From: Sphingobacterium phlebotomi
GTDB lineage: Bacteria > Bacteroidota > Bacteroidia > Sphingobacteriales > Sphingobacteriaceae
DNA: 64,000 nucleotides
Direction: 5' to 3'
Assembly: GCF_008180195.1 (NCBI RefSeq)
Contig: NZ_VTAV01000001.1
Location: forward strand, 186,001-250,000
Below, one piece after another: positions 1-8,377 of the stretch (position 1 is its first letter; each line of letters begins with the position of its first letter). Under the pieces are notes generated by a model that was given only the letters and a program-made list of their open reading frames with translations, was not told the origin of the DNA and searched no databases. The position numbers and the translations under genes are program-made.

Positions 1-1203
1 GTGCTGCCTGAGCTTGTTCAGTTCCTCGTTTACGAATGCTTCGGTTACTAGGTCTTGGCTTTCAGCAACCTTCAAGTAATTGACATAGGACAGGTATCTG
101 TAGTTGTTATAGCCATTGAGATACGTGTTTGGTGATTGCCTGTATAGATCTAATTCTGCATCGATGTAATCCGAAGAGGAGCTCCTGTTGAGGTATTTCA
201 GCAGTGGTTTTAGTTCCACACTCACCGTAGGTTTATACTCGAATCGAAACGCCCCATCTTTCGCTTGTTTTGTCGTGACCACAATAACCCCGTTGGACGA
301 TCTCGCCCCATAGATCGATGCGGCAACGGCATCTTTTAAAACCGTGATATGTTCAATATTATCGATATTCAAGGATTCCAGACCACCTGATATGGGATAG
401 CCGTCCACCACGATTAATGGTGATTTTTCAGAATTGAACGTCGATGTTCCGCGAACCTCTATGTTCCCTTCCCGTGTTACCACCAATCCACTGGCCATAC
501 CTTCTATGGCCGTTAAAACATCGGGTTGTAACTTGTTTTTCAGTTTCTCCGCATCAATGATCGCATAGGAACCTGTCGTCCTTTCCCGAGGAATGCTTTG
601 GTAACCTGTATTGATAACTTGTACTTCCTCCAGCTCGCTTGGTAGTAGTTTGAGGTTAATGGTCATCATTTCTTTGCTGACGACAACTTCCGTATGATCA
701 TATGCGATGTGACTGATGCTTAGCTTTGCGTTATTTGCCACCTGAATAATAAGAAAATACCCTTGCGGATCGGTCACCGTCGTGATCGGACTTCCTTTGA
801 CCCTGACCGTTGCTCCTTCGATAGGATTGCCATTGATATCCCTTACGTAGCCTTGTGCGGGTACTTGTGCTACAGGTTTTTCAGTGGGTCCGGCATGCGG
901 TTTCGGGTATATATGTACCCTTTTCCCTTTTATCTCGTAGGTGTAAGGCTGATTGTCAAAAATTTGCTTCAATGCATCCTGTAAAGATCCGTTTTGTATG
1001 TGTACTGTGACGGGAAGGGCATGTTTTAGTGCATCCGTGTCGATAGAAAAACTGTAGCCCGTTTGTTTACGGAGTTTGGACAGTACCTCCTGTAAAGGTC
1101 TGTTCTTCTCATTAAGCGTTACTTGTCCGTTGTCCTGGTAAAAACTCTGGAACAGAAAGCTGACAATAACGAAAAGATAAGTCATTAGGTTTTTGTATTT
1201 CAT
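1..1203 (-). CDS. SusC/RagA-family TonB-dependent outer-membrane receptor, N-terminal part (cut by window edge)
   Basis: The frame is open from an ATG at 1203 to the window edge, giving 401 residues of what should be a protein of 1000 or more. Residues 1-25 are a signal peptide. About 28-98 form an STN (secretin/TonB N-terminal) domain, about 117-185 a CarboxypepD_reg-like beta-sandwich, and about 197-312 the TonB plug, with the typical runs SPLIVVDGYP and VLKDAVAASIYGARSSNGVI. The product would import a nutrient across the outer membrane with a SusD-type lipoprotein, which must lie beyond the window. The STN domain is the part that signals to a FecR anti-sigma factor, and a FecR gene is directly upstream on the same strand (67-bp gap), so this receptor is probably self-regulated through it. 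Substrate is unknown. The subfamily signature GYQSIPRERTTGS resembles that of the SusC at 15154. Confidence 0.93.
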   Translation of the reverse strand, partial: MKYKNLMTYLFVIVSFLFQSFYQDNGQVTLNEKNRPLQEVLSKLRKQTGYSFSIDTDALKHALPVTVHIQNGSLQDALKQIFDNQPYTYEIKGKRVHIYPKPHAGPTEKPVAQVPAQGYVRDINGNPIEGATVRVKGSPITTVTDPQGYFLIIQVANNAKLSISHIAYDHTEVVVSKEMMTINLKLLPSELEEVQVINTGYQSIPRERTTGSYAIIDAEKLKNKLQPDVLTAIEGMASGLVVTREGNIEVRGTSTFNSEKSPLIVVDGYPISGGLESLNIDNIEHITVLKDAVAASIYGARSSNGVIVVTTKQAKDGAFRFEYKPTVSVELKPLLKYLNRSSSSDYIDAELDLYRQSPNTYLNGYNNYRYLSYVNYLKVAESQDLVTEAFVNEELNKLRQH

Positions 1204-1270
1204 TTTAATTCGTAATACGATTGTTAGTTAATGTTTTAATGTGTCAGTTCCATCTACTTTTTCAATGACG

Positions 1271-2449
1271 CTATTTTACATATAACTTTCCTCCTTTCAT
1301 TTCAAAGGTTGTTTTACTGTTCGCTTGGATCATATCCAATACCTCAGACAAAGGCAGATTACGGTTAATCTCGGCGTAAAAACGACGGTTAGGCAGGTTG
1401 TTATAGTCAATCTCGATATTGTACCACCTTTCTAATTGATGCAGCACATCAGAAAGTGGAGCGTTATGAAATATAAACCACCCGGATTGCCAAGAAACAT
1501 AGGGCGCTACGTCTACCGTCTCCACAGAGAAGCCCTTATCCGTCCATGTGGCCTGTTGATTTGGCTGCAGGGTCATCTCACTGGCCTTGTAAGCCAACTT
1601 TACGCGTCCACTGACCAATGTCGTAACGACACTACTTGGTGTATAGGCGGAAACATTAAACTGTGTGCCCAAAACTTCTATCGTTTCCCTTGTCGTTTTG
1701 ACCTGAAATGGTTTTTCCGGCATATGGGTAATATCAAAGAAGGCTTCTCCCTCGTCTAATGAGACTATTCTTTTAGATCCCTTGAAACGAATCGGATATC
1801 GAACGGTGGAACCGGCATTTAACCATATCGTACTGTTATCTGGAAGGTTTATGCGGTAGGTTCCTCCTTTCGGGGTCGTCATCGTATGATAGATTTCGTC
1901 ATCATTGATCTCACTGCCTGCTTCCGTGCTATAAGTTAAAGATCCATCATCTTCTATAACAAAAGTAACCCCATTTTGGGTCAAGGATTGTCCTGGCTTT
2001 AGTTCCTTCAATGTATACGATGTGCCGTTATCCAAGGTTAAAGTCGCCTGATCGGTCGCGGGAAGGATTTCCTTTAGTGCGGCATGTTGACTGTATTCTA
2101 GCTGATTTGTTTGATATTGCCAGTATAGAAATGAAAATAGGGAAACGATAAAAATACAAGCTGCGGCATAGCGAAGTGCTTTGTTTGTTTTGAAGACACT
2201 GATGATGGATTTTTTACGTCCTCTTTCCATTTTTTCAAGACGGATCTTCTCTTTTACTATCTTGAGGTTCTGTGATAGGATTTGTTCCGTCTGGTCATCT
2301 AAAGTGGGCGCCGGGCGTTTTAATTCGTTCTCTAAAACTGCATGGAGCTCGTTATCATGCTCTGATAGCGCTTTAAGAAGGTAGTCCAGTTCCTGCTTGC
2401 TGCAATATCCATCTAAATAGCGCTTGTATATATCCTTGAGTTCTTCCAT
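1271..2449 (-). CDS. FecR-family anti-sigma factor
   Basis: This 392-residue inner-membrane regulator has a cytoplasmic N-terminal region (1-88) that would bind the sigma factor and one membrane segment at about 91-110 (ALRYAAACIFIVSLFSFLYW). A periplasmic FecR core spans about 187-285 (TPKGGTYRINLPDNSTIWLN, then GEAFFDI and VLGTQFNVSAY), and a C-terminal DUF4974 domain spans about 322-390. This is the normal layout for SusC-linked FecR proteins of Bacteroidota. It lies between an upstream ECF sigma gene (85-bp gap) and the downstream STN-type SusC, so the three form a sigma/anti-sigma/receptor cascade. The ATG at 2449 gives the expected short cytoplasmic start. The target ligand is not predictable. 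Confidence 0.93.
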   Translation of the reverse strand: MEELKDIYKRYLDGYCSKQELDYLLKALSEHDNELHAVLENELKRPAPTLDDQTEQILSQNLKIVKEKIRLEKMERGRKKSIISVFKTNKALRYAAACIFIVSLFSFLYWQYQTNQLEYSQHAALKEILPATDQATLTLDNGTSYTLKELKPGQSLTQNGVTFVIEDDGSLTYSTEAGSEINDDEIYHTMTTPKGGTYRINLPDNSTIWLNAGSTVRYPIRFKGSKRIVSLDEGEAFFDITHMPEKPFQVKTTRETIEVLGTQFNVSAYTPSSVVTTLVSGRVKLAYKASEMTLQPNQQATWTDKGFSVETVDVAPYVSWQSGWFIFHNAPLSDVLHQLERWYNIEIDYNNLPNRRFYAEINRNLPLSEVLDMIQANSKTTFEMKGGKLYVK

Positions 2450-2534
2450 TTCACAGTGTCTTTTATATATAATACGGCGAATAGGAAGAAGTTCTATGCT
2501 CTTTTAGAAAATTTTTTCAAATACTGCTATAGAT

Positions 2535-3134
2535 TTATAGCAGTATACTACTGGCTATGGCCAACACCAATAAATGGAATTCATCCTTTTTAAATTCGGT
2601 TTGCAAAAAACGGATGGCCTTTGCCATATGATCTTTAATCGTGCCGACAGATACACCGAAATGAGTAGCTGCGTATTCATATGTCTGGTTTTCCAATTTG
2701 ATCAGACGGAAAACTTTTTGTCTTTGTGCGGGAAGTTTGTTGATTAGTTTTTCCAGCAATTCCTTTGTTTCGTTATGCCTAATATAGTTTTCGATATCAT
2801 CTTGTTGCAGCTCCATGTGGCGTAGCAAATTTTCCTTCAATTGCTGCTCTTTTTCTGCTTTTTTATAAAAATCGATAGCGACGTTTTTTGCAATGGTAAA
2901 TAGGTAGGAAGCTAAAGGTTGATTTTCATCGATACGGGCGCGATATTGCCATAACTTCAAGAATATATCCTGATGAAGTTCATTGACTACTTCAGGAATT
3001 TTGATCATACGCTTCAGGTTATGGAATATCCTGTGCTTATAGGTTTCATAAATTTGATCAAACGCAGCTTCATTGCCTTGTTTTAAGGCTAAGAGCAATG
3101 TTTTCTCTTGATCATATGTTTGTTTGTTGGTCAA
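2535..3134 (-). CDS. ECF RNA polymerase sigma factor (SusC-linked)
   Basis: This 199-residue protein has sigma region 2 (about 20-90: FDQIYETYKHRIFHNLKRM, HQDIFLKLWQYR, LFTIAKNVAIDFYKK) and sigma region 4 (about 130-180: LPAQRQKVFRLIKLENQTYEYAATHFGVSVGTIKDHMAKAI). The best start is TTG at 3134. The frame has no ATG between the preceding stop and residue 43, so a non-ATG start is needed to keep region 2. A hydrophobic tail (LLVLAIASSILL) ends the protein, which is common in SusC-linked sigma factors. It lies 85 bp upstream of FecR 1271-2449, its likely anti-sigma partner, and 42 bp downstream of another ECF sigma gene on the same strand. Confidence 0.9.
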   Translation of the reverse strand: MTNKQTYDQEKTLLLALKQGNEAAFDQIYETYKHRIFHNLKRMIKIPEVVNELHQDIFLKLWQYRARIDENQPLASYLFTIAKNVAIDFYKKAEKEQQLKENLLRHMELQQDDIENYIRHNETKELLEKLINKLPAQRQKVFRLIKLENQTYEYAATHFGVSVGTIKDHMAKAIRFLQTEFKKDEFHLLVLAIASSILL

Positions 3135-3176
3135 ATTGAGCGTATAGAAAGTTATCTCAAAGTAGGATGTTACTCC

Positions 3177-3758
3177 TTACAATATATGAAAATTACGAAT
3201 TAATTTTCGGATCGTCTTGATGGCAGCACTAACTTGATTCTTGACGGTGTGGCGGGAAATATGTAATTCGCTGGCAATCTCGTTATAGCTATATCCTTCA
3301 TCACGCATCAGATAAACGGCTTTGCGCTGGGGAGGCAGTTGGTCAATGGCTCGCTGAAGTTGAATAAGAAACTCTTTGTTCTCCATATTATTGTCTTCTT
3401 CGTGTACGAGCTGTTGCATAGATTCCCAAATAGCTTTCTTAAGTTTGGTGTCGGAGGATACTTTACGGAGATAGTCCATCACTTTATTCCGGGTGAGTAT
3501 AAATAGAAAAGACTCGACGGATTTGATTTCCTGAAGCTGAAAGCGAATTTCCCACAATTTCATAAACACGTCATGCACGATATCGCGGGCAACATGGCTA
3601 TCTTTTGTGAGGTGAACGGCAAGCTTAAATAGCGCCCTTTCGTAAGATAGAAATATATCGTTGAATAGCAGACGCAAAGATTCTTCCTGCGATGTGGTAT
3701 TGTCATCCGGTTTGCGGGAATCTGTGGTTATGTATGCTGTGCTATCTTTGGACTTCAT
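3177..3758 (-). CDS. ECF RNA polymerase sigma factor
   Basis: This 193-residue sigma factor has region 2 at about 35-105 (FLSYERALFKLAVHLTKDSHVARDIVHDVFMKLWE, FILTRNKVMDYLRK) and region 4 at about 135-185 (LPPQRKAVYLMRDEGYSYNEIASELHISRHTVKNQVSAAIKTI). ATG start at 3758. It is the first of two sigma genes in tandem and is transcribed away from a divergent FecR gene at 3931. The second sigma gene sits next to its own FecR, so I infer that this one pairs with the divergent FecR (3931-4950) and controls the SusC-SusD-TlpA operon at 5080-11281. Co-transcription of the two sigma genes could cross-connect the two receptor systems. Confidence 0.9.
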   Translation of the reverse strand: MKSKDSTAYITTDSRKPDDNTTSQEESLRLLFNDIFLSYERALFKLAVHLTKDSHVARDIVHDVFMKLWEIRFQLQEIKSVESFLFILTRNKVMDYLRKVSSDTKLKKAIWESMQQLVHEEDNNMENKEFLIQLQRAIDQLPPQRKAVYLMRDEGYSYNEIASELHISRHTVKNQVSAAIKTIRKLIRNFHIL

Positions 3759-3833
3759 AATACGTTAATCCAATAAATTTCTAGAACGCCTTGCAATAGA
3801 ATTAATCTTTTGGAGGTTTTCTTGCGGATATGA

Positions 3834-3868
3834 CAAATATAAAGAATATGATTTAAAAAAATTAACAA
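3834..3868 (-). promoter_or_regulatory. possible Bacteroidota promoter for the tandem sigma genes
   Basis: On the minus strand TATATTTG (3841-3834) matches the TAnnTTTG -7 element, with a TTG at 3868-3866. The spacer is 24 nt, longer than the usual 19-21, so this is tentative. It lies 76 bp upstream of the first sigma gene in an AT-rich divergent intergenic region. Confidence 0.3.
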
Positions 3869-3930
3869 AAAAATAACCTTCATAATAGGACATAACCTTT
3901 TGGGCTTCGTCTTTATGAATAGATTAAACG

Positions 3931-4950
3931 ATGAACGCACGGATTAACTATTTACTGAGACAATATTTCCACAATAGATCAAACCAAGAAGAGTTGGACG
4001 AACTATTTGGTATGATCCGATCCGCCAAGTACGATCAAGAGTTGGCTTTGCTGATCAAAAAGCTATACGAGGAACTCAAACGAGAAGATCCTTCTTTGAC
4101 ATATGTCGATGACAATGGCAAGCTGTTGGAATTTCCAGATTTTGCAGGACAGCAAGATCGCTTGCAGTTAGATCGTCAGGAAAAATCATCCGGCCGTAGC
4201 TTAAGATGGTATATTGGTGTAGCCGCATGTGCAGCGATGCTGTTGGTAGGCTTTTTCTATGGTCAGTGGTCGCAAGATCGTAAACCAGAAGAGCATGTGC
4301 GTGTAATCAATAGCGTAGCGCGAGATGAGAACAAGATCATCCACTTAGCAGACGGGAGCAAGGTCTGGATCAATGCTTCCTCCAAACTGGAGTATCCCCA
4401 AGAATTTAAGAAAGGACATCCACGGGAAGTTACGTTGACAGGGGAAGCCTATTTTGAAATCGAGCACGCGGAAGACTGGCCGTTTATTGTCCATACGGAC
4501 GATGTACAGACCAAAGTGCTGGGGACGAAGTTTAATATCAAAGCATATCCCGGTATGGAAGATATATTGGTGACGGTCAAGAGCGGGAAGGTGATGGTCA
4601 GCAAGGAGAACAAAGCACTGGCAACATTGCTCGGGAATCAGGAATTGAGCATTCCGATGATGGCAAGTGCTGCTGTCCCTGAGATAAAGGAAAAGGAATT
4701 AAAAAGCAAAGTAGCGGGAAGTTGGACAGCAGGATATCTGGAATACGAGGACGAATCCATTGCCTCTGTTCTAGCCGATTTGGAACGTTTTTATCAGCGT
4801 TCTATAGAGCTTCATAATCCTAGGTTGGGCGATAAGATCATCACGTTGTCCGTGCCAAAAGAAAGTGACCTCTCTTACGTGTTAGAGATACTAACCGTGT
4901 TGACAGAGAGTCGTTTTAAAATAGAAGACAATAACTATATAATTTTTTAA
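3931..4950 (+). CDS. FecR-family anti-sigma factor
   Basis: This 339-residue protein has an N-terminal cytoplasmic sigma-binding part (1-90), one membrane helix at about 92-110 (WYIGVAACAAMLLVGFFYG) and a periplasmic FecR core at about 125-235 (IIHLADGSKVWINASSKLEY, GEAYFEIEH, VLGTKFNIKAY). A DUF4974 tail (about 268-339) ends in SRFKIEDNNYIIF. It lies 129 bp upstream of the STN-type SusC at 5080 and divergent from the sigma gene at 3177-3758, so the receptor, this protein and that sigma factor probably form one trans-envelope signalling chain. ATG start. It is about 50 residues shorter than the FecR at 1271, mostly because the region before the FecR core is compact. Confidence 0.92.
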   Translation: MNARINYLLRQYFHNRSNQEELDELFGMIRSAKYDQELALLIKKLYEELKREDPSLTYVDDNGKLLEFPDFAGQQDRLQLDRQEKSSGRSLRWYIGVAACAAMLLVGFFYGQWSQDRKPEEHVRVINSVARDENKIIHLADGSKVWINASSKLEYPQEFKKGHPREVTLTGEAYFEIEHAEDWPFIVHTDDVQTKVLGTKFNIKAYPGMEDILVTVKSGKVMVSKENKALATLLGNQELSIPMMASAAVPEIKEKELKSKVAGSWTAGYLEYEDESIASVLADLERFYQRSIELHNPRLGDKIITLSVPKESDLSYVLEILTVLTESRFKIEDNNYIIF

Positions 4951-5003
4951 CCTGATAAATAGAAGAGAACATATGAAACAGTAAATACACATCAGATAGA
5001 GAA

Positions 5004-5032
5004 GGCCATCTCGGCTGGTCCCCGAAATGGCC
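5004..5032 (+). promoter_or_regulatory. stem-loop between fecR and susC
   Basis: Inverted repeat ggccatctcgg / ccgaaatggcc: an 11-position stem with one imperfect position and a 7-nt loop. It lies 48 bp before the susC start and has no following T-tract, so it is not a classical intrinsic terminator. A comparable hairpin with the same loop length lies between the fecR and susC genes at 52.6 kb. Confidence 0.6.
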
Positions 5033-5079
5033 AAGGATTCAATAAACAGATTACGTTATACTAAATCATTATCAAAATT

Positions 5080-8000
5080 ATGCATTTAATCCCAAACAAG
5101 TGCAATAGGAGATTATTAATGAAAATATCCTCGTTAGCAATATTATTGACTTGGTTTGCTACAGTCGTAGCAGCCAGTTCTACGGCTCAACATCTGACCG
5201 AGATAAAAGCATCGTTGCCCTCGCGTGTTACGTCTCTAAAAGAGGCTTTAAAGCAGTTGGAGAACCAGACAGACATCCGCTTCACCTATGTGAGCAAAGA
5301 TATCAATGCTTACAAACAGGTGCAGGTAAATCGCGGCAGCGCAGATTTTGCTGCAATTTTGGACGACCTGCTGGAAGGTACAAATCTTGCGTATCAGCAG
5401 GTTGGCAAAACCGTGATCATCAAAAAGAAAGCTGCTGTTTTAGAGGGTGCGGATAAAAAGGAAAACGGTTTTGCGCAACCGCAACGTCAGGGTCGTATCG
5501 TGGATGAAACAGGCAAACCGCTTGCCGGTGTCACTGTCCGAATAAAAGGTACACCTCAAGTGACTTCTACGGATCAGCAGGGTTTTTTTGAGGTCAAAGA
5601 AGAAGGAACCGTTACGCTGATTGTCTCTTATATTGGATATCAAACTCAAGAGATCGTGTATGTGAATGACACGCAAGAGATCGTGCTCGCTCCTGATTTT
5701 GGTAATCTCGATGCGGTAACCGTGATTGCTTATGGTACGACAAGTAAGCGCGTCAGTACAGGATCTACGGCGAGCATCACGAGTGAGGAGTTGTCCCGTG
5801 CACCAGTCAACAATGTGCTGGAAGCGTTACAAGGTCAAATCGCCGGCTTGGATATCAATGCTACGAGCGGTTTACCGGGATCATCTCCCAATGTACGGTT
5901 GCGCGGAATAAATTCCATTGCGGCTAGCAGCTCGCCTTTATATATCGTAGATGGTGTGCCATTCTTTTCCGAATCACTCAATATGTTTACGGGCGATAAT
6001 GGAAATCAAAGTCCCATTGCGGGAATCAACCCCAGCGATATCGAGCGAATAGACGTACTTAAAGATGCCGATGCAACAGCGATATATGGCTCCCGAGGAG
6101 CCAACGGCGTTATCCTGATCACAACAAAGAAGGGCAAAGGGGGCAGTACCCGTGTCAATTTCAATGCCTATACCGGGGCTAGTAAGGTAACCAATATGGT
6201 CGATATGTTGTCGACGACCGAATACTTGGAACTAAGGCGCGAGGCTTTCCAAAATTCGGAAGTTACTCCTGACCCAGACATACCGGATCTGTTTGAGTGG
6301 GATAAAAACTTAGATCAAAATTGGCAGAAGAAAATGATGGGAGGCACAGGAAAGTTGACGGAAGCCAACGTTTCCCTAAGTGGCGGTTCCGAAACAACAA
6401 ACTTCCTCATAAGTGGTACGTTGCGGAAGGAAGGTACCGTACAACCAGGCGACAATGGCTATAACAAAGGCTCCGGTATGCTCAGCGTAAATCACAATTC
6501 GGCAGATGGCAAATTCAGTGCATCGGCAACGGCAAACTATACCGGCGATTTTAATAACGCCATAGCGACCGATATCAGTCAATATTATGATCTGCCACCC
6601 AATATGCCGATCTATAACGATGACGGTTCGCTTTATTGGTATGGTAATATCCAGAATCCGTATGCACTTCTGTTGCGCAAACAAGAAACGCGTAACAAGA
6701 CTTTACTCACCAGTGGTATGTTGCGCTACAGTCCTGTCAAAAATCTGAACCTTTCTGCTACGATAGGTTATAATAATACGACGCTTAATCAACTAAGAAT
6801 GCTTCCAATTTCTTCGTTCAAACCGGATGCTGGGGCGGTCAGTACTTCGCATTTGGGTAATGGCTCGTACAGTTCGTATAGTATAGAACCACAGGCGAGT
6901 TATGCACTGGACCTGGGAATCGGTAAGCTGGATCTATTGGCAGGATTAACCTGGCAACAAGGCGTAAATGACGGAAATTATTTTATAGGCGAAGACTTTA
7001 CCCTTGAGAGCCAACTGAACAATATTGATGCAGCAGTCAGCGTACGCTCCAATGGTATGCGTTATAGTAAATACCGCTACCAAGCGGGGTTTGCCCGGGC
7101 TACTTACAACCTGAACGATAAATACATTATCAATGGTACGTTCAGAAGAGATGGTTCGTCACGTTTTGGCCCTGATCGGCGGGTCGGCAATTTTGGGTCG
7201 ATAGGTGCGGCCTGGGTGTTTTCGGAAGAAGAATTCATAAAGGACAATACCTCGTTTCTAAGTTTTGGCAAACTACGGGGTAGTTATGGTGTAACCGGAA
7301 ACGATCAGATTGACGACTATGGATTTATGGACACCTGGAGCTTTAATAGTTATCCGTATGATGGTGTTGCAGGATTATACCCGACTCGCGTAGCCAACCC
7401 CCTATACAGCTGGGAAACCACACGTAAGGTGGAGATCGGGCTGGAGCTTGGATTTTTGGACAATAAGTTGACTTTGAATGTAAATCGTTATTTGAATAAA
7501 TCGGAGAACCAGCTCATAATGTCTAGATTGTCTCCGCAGACGGGCTTTACGGGATATACGGCCAATTTGCCAGCTATTGTCCAGAATAGGGGATGGGAAT
7601 TCGAGCTGCGTTCGGTCAATCTTAAAAACGAATCCTTCGAATGGAGCACATCCGCAAATTTGACCGTTGCTACCAGTAAGTTGTTGGCTTTCCCGGGATT
7701 GGAGTCACTTGAGAGTTATGACAGAGAACGCTTTGCATTAGGTTATTCGCTGGAAAGCGTATATGGTTATAAATTTACAGGTGTAGATTCCCAGACGGGT
7801 ATTGCTCAATTTGAGGATATAAATGGCGACGGAGAGCTTAACGCGGAATTGGACGATATGTATGTTATGGGGACACGACTGCCAAAGTTCTTTGGCGGTA
7901 TGAACAACAGCTTCACCTATAAGAACCTAAACCTTAGTTTTCTATTACAGTTTGCCAAACAGGAGGGCGAGCTGCTCAACTACGGCTATATGGCCGCAAG

Positions 8001-8367
8001 CGCGCTCGGGACGATGACAAACTTCGATGTGTCGTTACGCGACCGTTGGCGACAGCCTAACCAGCAAACGGATATTCCTCGATCGGCATCTACTTCAGCG
8101 GACGAAGCCTATAGTACCTACAATACGTACTACCGCCATTCGGATGCGCTATGGGGAGATGCTTCGTATATCAGGTTGAAAAACGTGATGCTTAGCTATG
8201 ATTTTACATCACTGCTGCCCGCACTGAAGACGCAACGTATTATGCTGTACGGTCAGGGACAAAATCTGTTGACCTTTACAAAATATGATGGTTTCGATCC
8301 GGAAACAAAAGGTAGGCTGATGCCACCGATGAAGCAGTACACTGTAGGGATTCGTTTTACATACTAA
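5080..8367 (+). CDS. SusC/RagA-family TonB-linked outer-membrane receptor with STN domain
   Basis: This 1095-residue receptor has a signal peptide (about 1-37, ending VVAASSTAQ), an STN domain (about 44-118: TSLKEALKQLENQTDIRFTY), a CarboxypepD_reg domain (about 134-204) and a plug (about 215-325, with SPLYIVDGVPFF and VLKDADATAIYGSRGANGVI). A 22-strand-type barrel follows and ends in the aromatic YTVGIRFTY. It would form a gated importer with the SusD encoded 10 bp downstream. The STN domain and the upstream FecR indicate substrate-induced sigma signalling. A second in-frame ATG at 5119, behind a purine-rich AGGAG, would shorten the N-terminus by 13 residues and keep the signal peptide. I keep the longer form because such extensions are usual in STN-SusC proteins. 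Confidence 0.95.
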   Translation: MHLIPNKCNRRLLMKISSLAILLTWFATVVAASSTAQHLTEIKASLPSRVTSLKEALKQLENQTDIRFTYVSKDINAYKQVQVNRGSADFAAILDDLLEGTNLAYQQVGKTVIIKKKAAVLEGADKKENGFAQPQRQGRIVDETGKPLAGVTVRIKGTPQVTSTDQQGFFEVKEEGTVTLIVSYIGYQTQEIVYVNDTQEIVLAPDFGNLDAVTVIAYGTTSKRVSTGSTASITSEELSRAPVNNVLEALQGQIAGLDINATSGLPGSSPNVRLRGINSIAASSSPLYIVDGVPFFSESLNMFTGDNGNQSPIAGINPSDIERIDVLKDADATAIYGSRGANGVILITTKKGKGGSTRVNFNAYTGASKVTNMVDMLSTTEYLELRREAFQNSEVTPDPDIPDLFEWDKNLDQNWQKKMMGGTGKLTEANVSLSGGSETTNFLISGTLRKEGTVQPGDNGYNKGSGMLSVNHNSADGKFSASATANYTGDFNNAIATDISQYYDLPPNMPIYNDDGSLYWYGNIQNPYALLLRKQETRNKTLLTSGMLRYSPVKNLNLSATIGYNNTTLNQLRMLPISSFKPDAGAVSTSHLGNGSYSSYSIEPQASYALDLGIGKLDLLAGLTWQQGVNDGNYFIGEDFTLESQLNNIDAAVSVRSNGMRYSKYRYQAGFARATYNLNDKYIINGTFRRDGSSRFGPDRRVGNFGSIGAAWVFSEEEFIKDNTSFLSFGKLRGSYGVTGNDQIDDYGFMDTWSFNSYPYDGVAGLYPTRVANPLYSWETTRKVEIGLELGFLDNKLTLNVNRYLNKSENQLIMSRLSPQTGFTGYTANLPAIVQNRGWEFELRSVNLKNESFEWSTSANLTVATSKLLAFPGLESLESYDRERFALGYSLESVYGYKFTGVDSQTGIAQFEDINGDGELNAELDDMYVMGTRLPKFFGGMNNSFTYKNLNLSFLLQFAKQEGELLNYGYMAASALGTMTNFDVSLRDRWRQPNQQTDIPRSASTSADEAYSTYNTYYRHSDALWGDASYIRLKNVMLSYDFTSLLPALKTQRIMLYGQGQNLLTFTKYDGFDPETKGRLMPPMKQYTVGIRFTY

Positions 8368-8377
8368 AAAAATTGAC

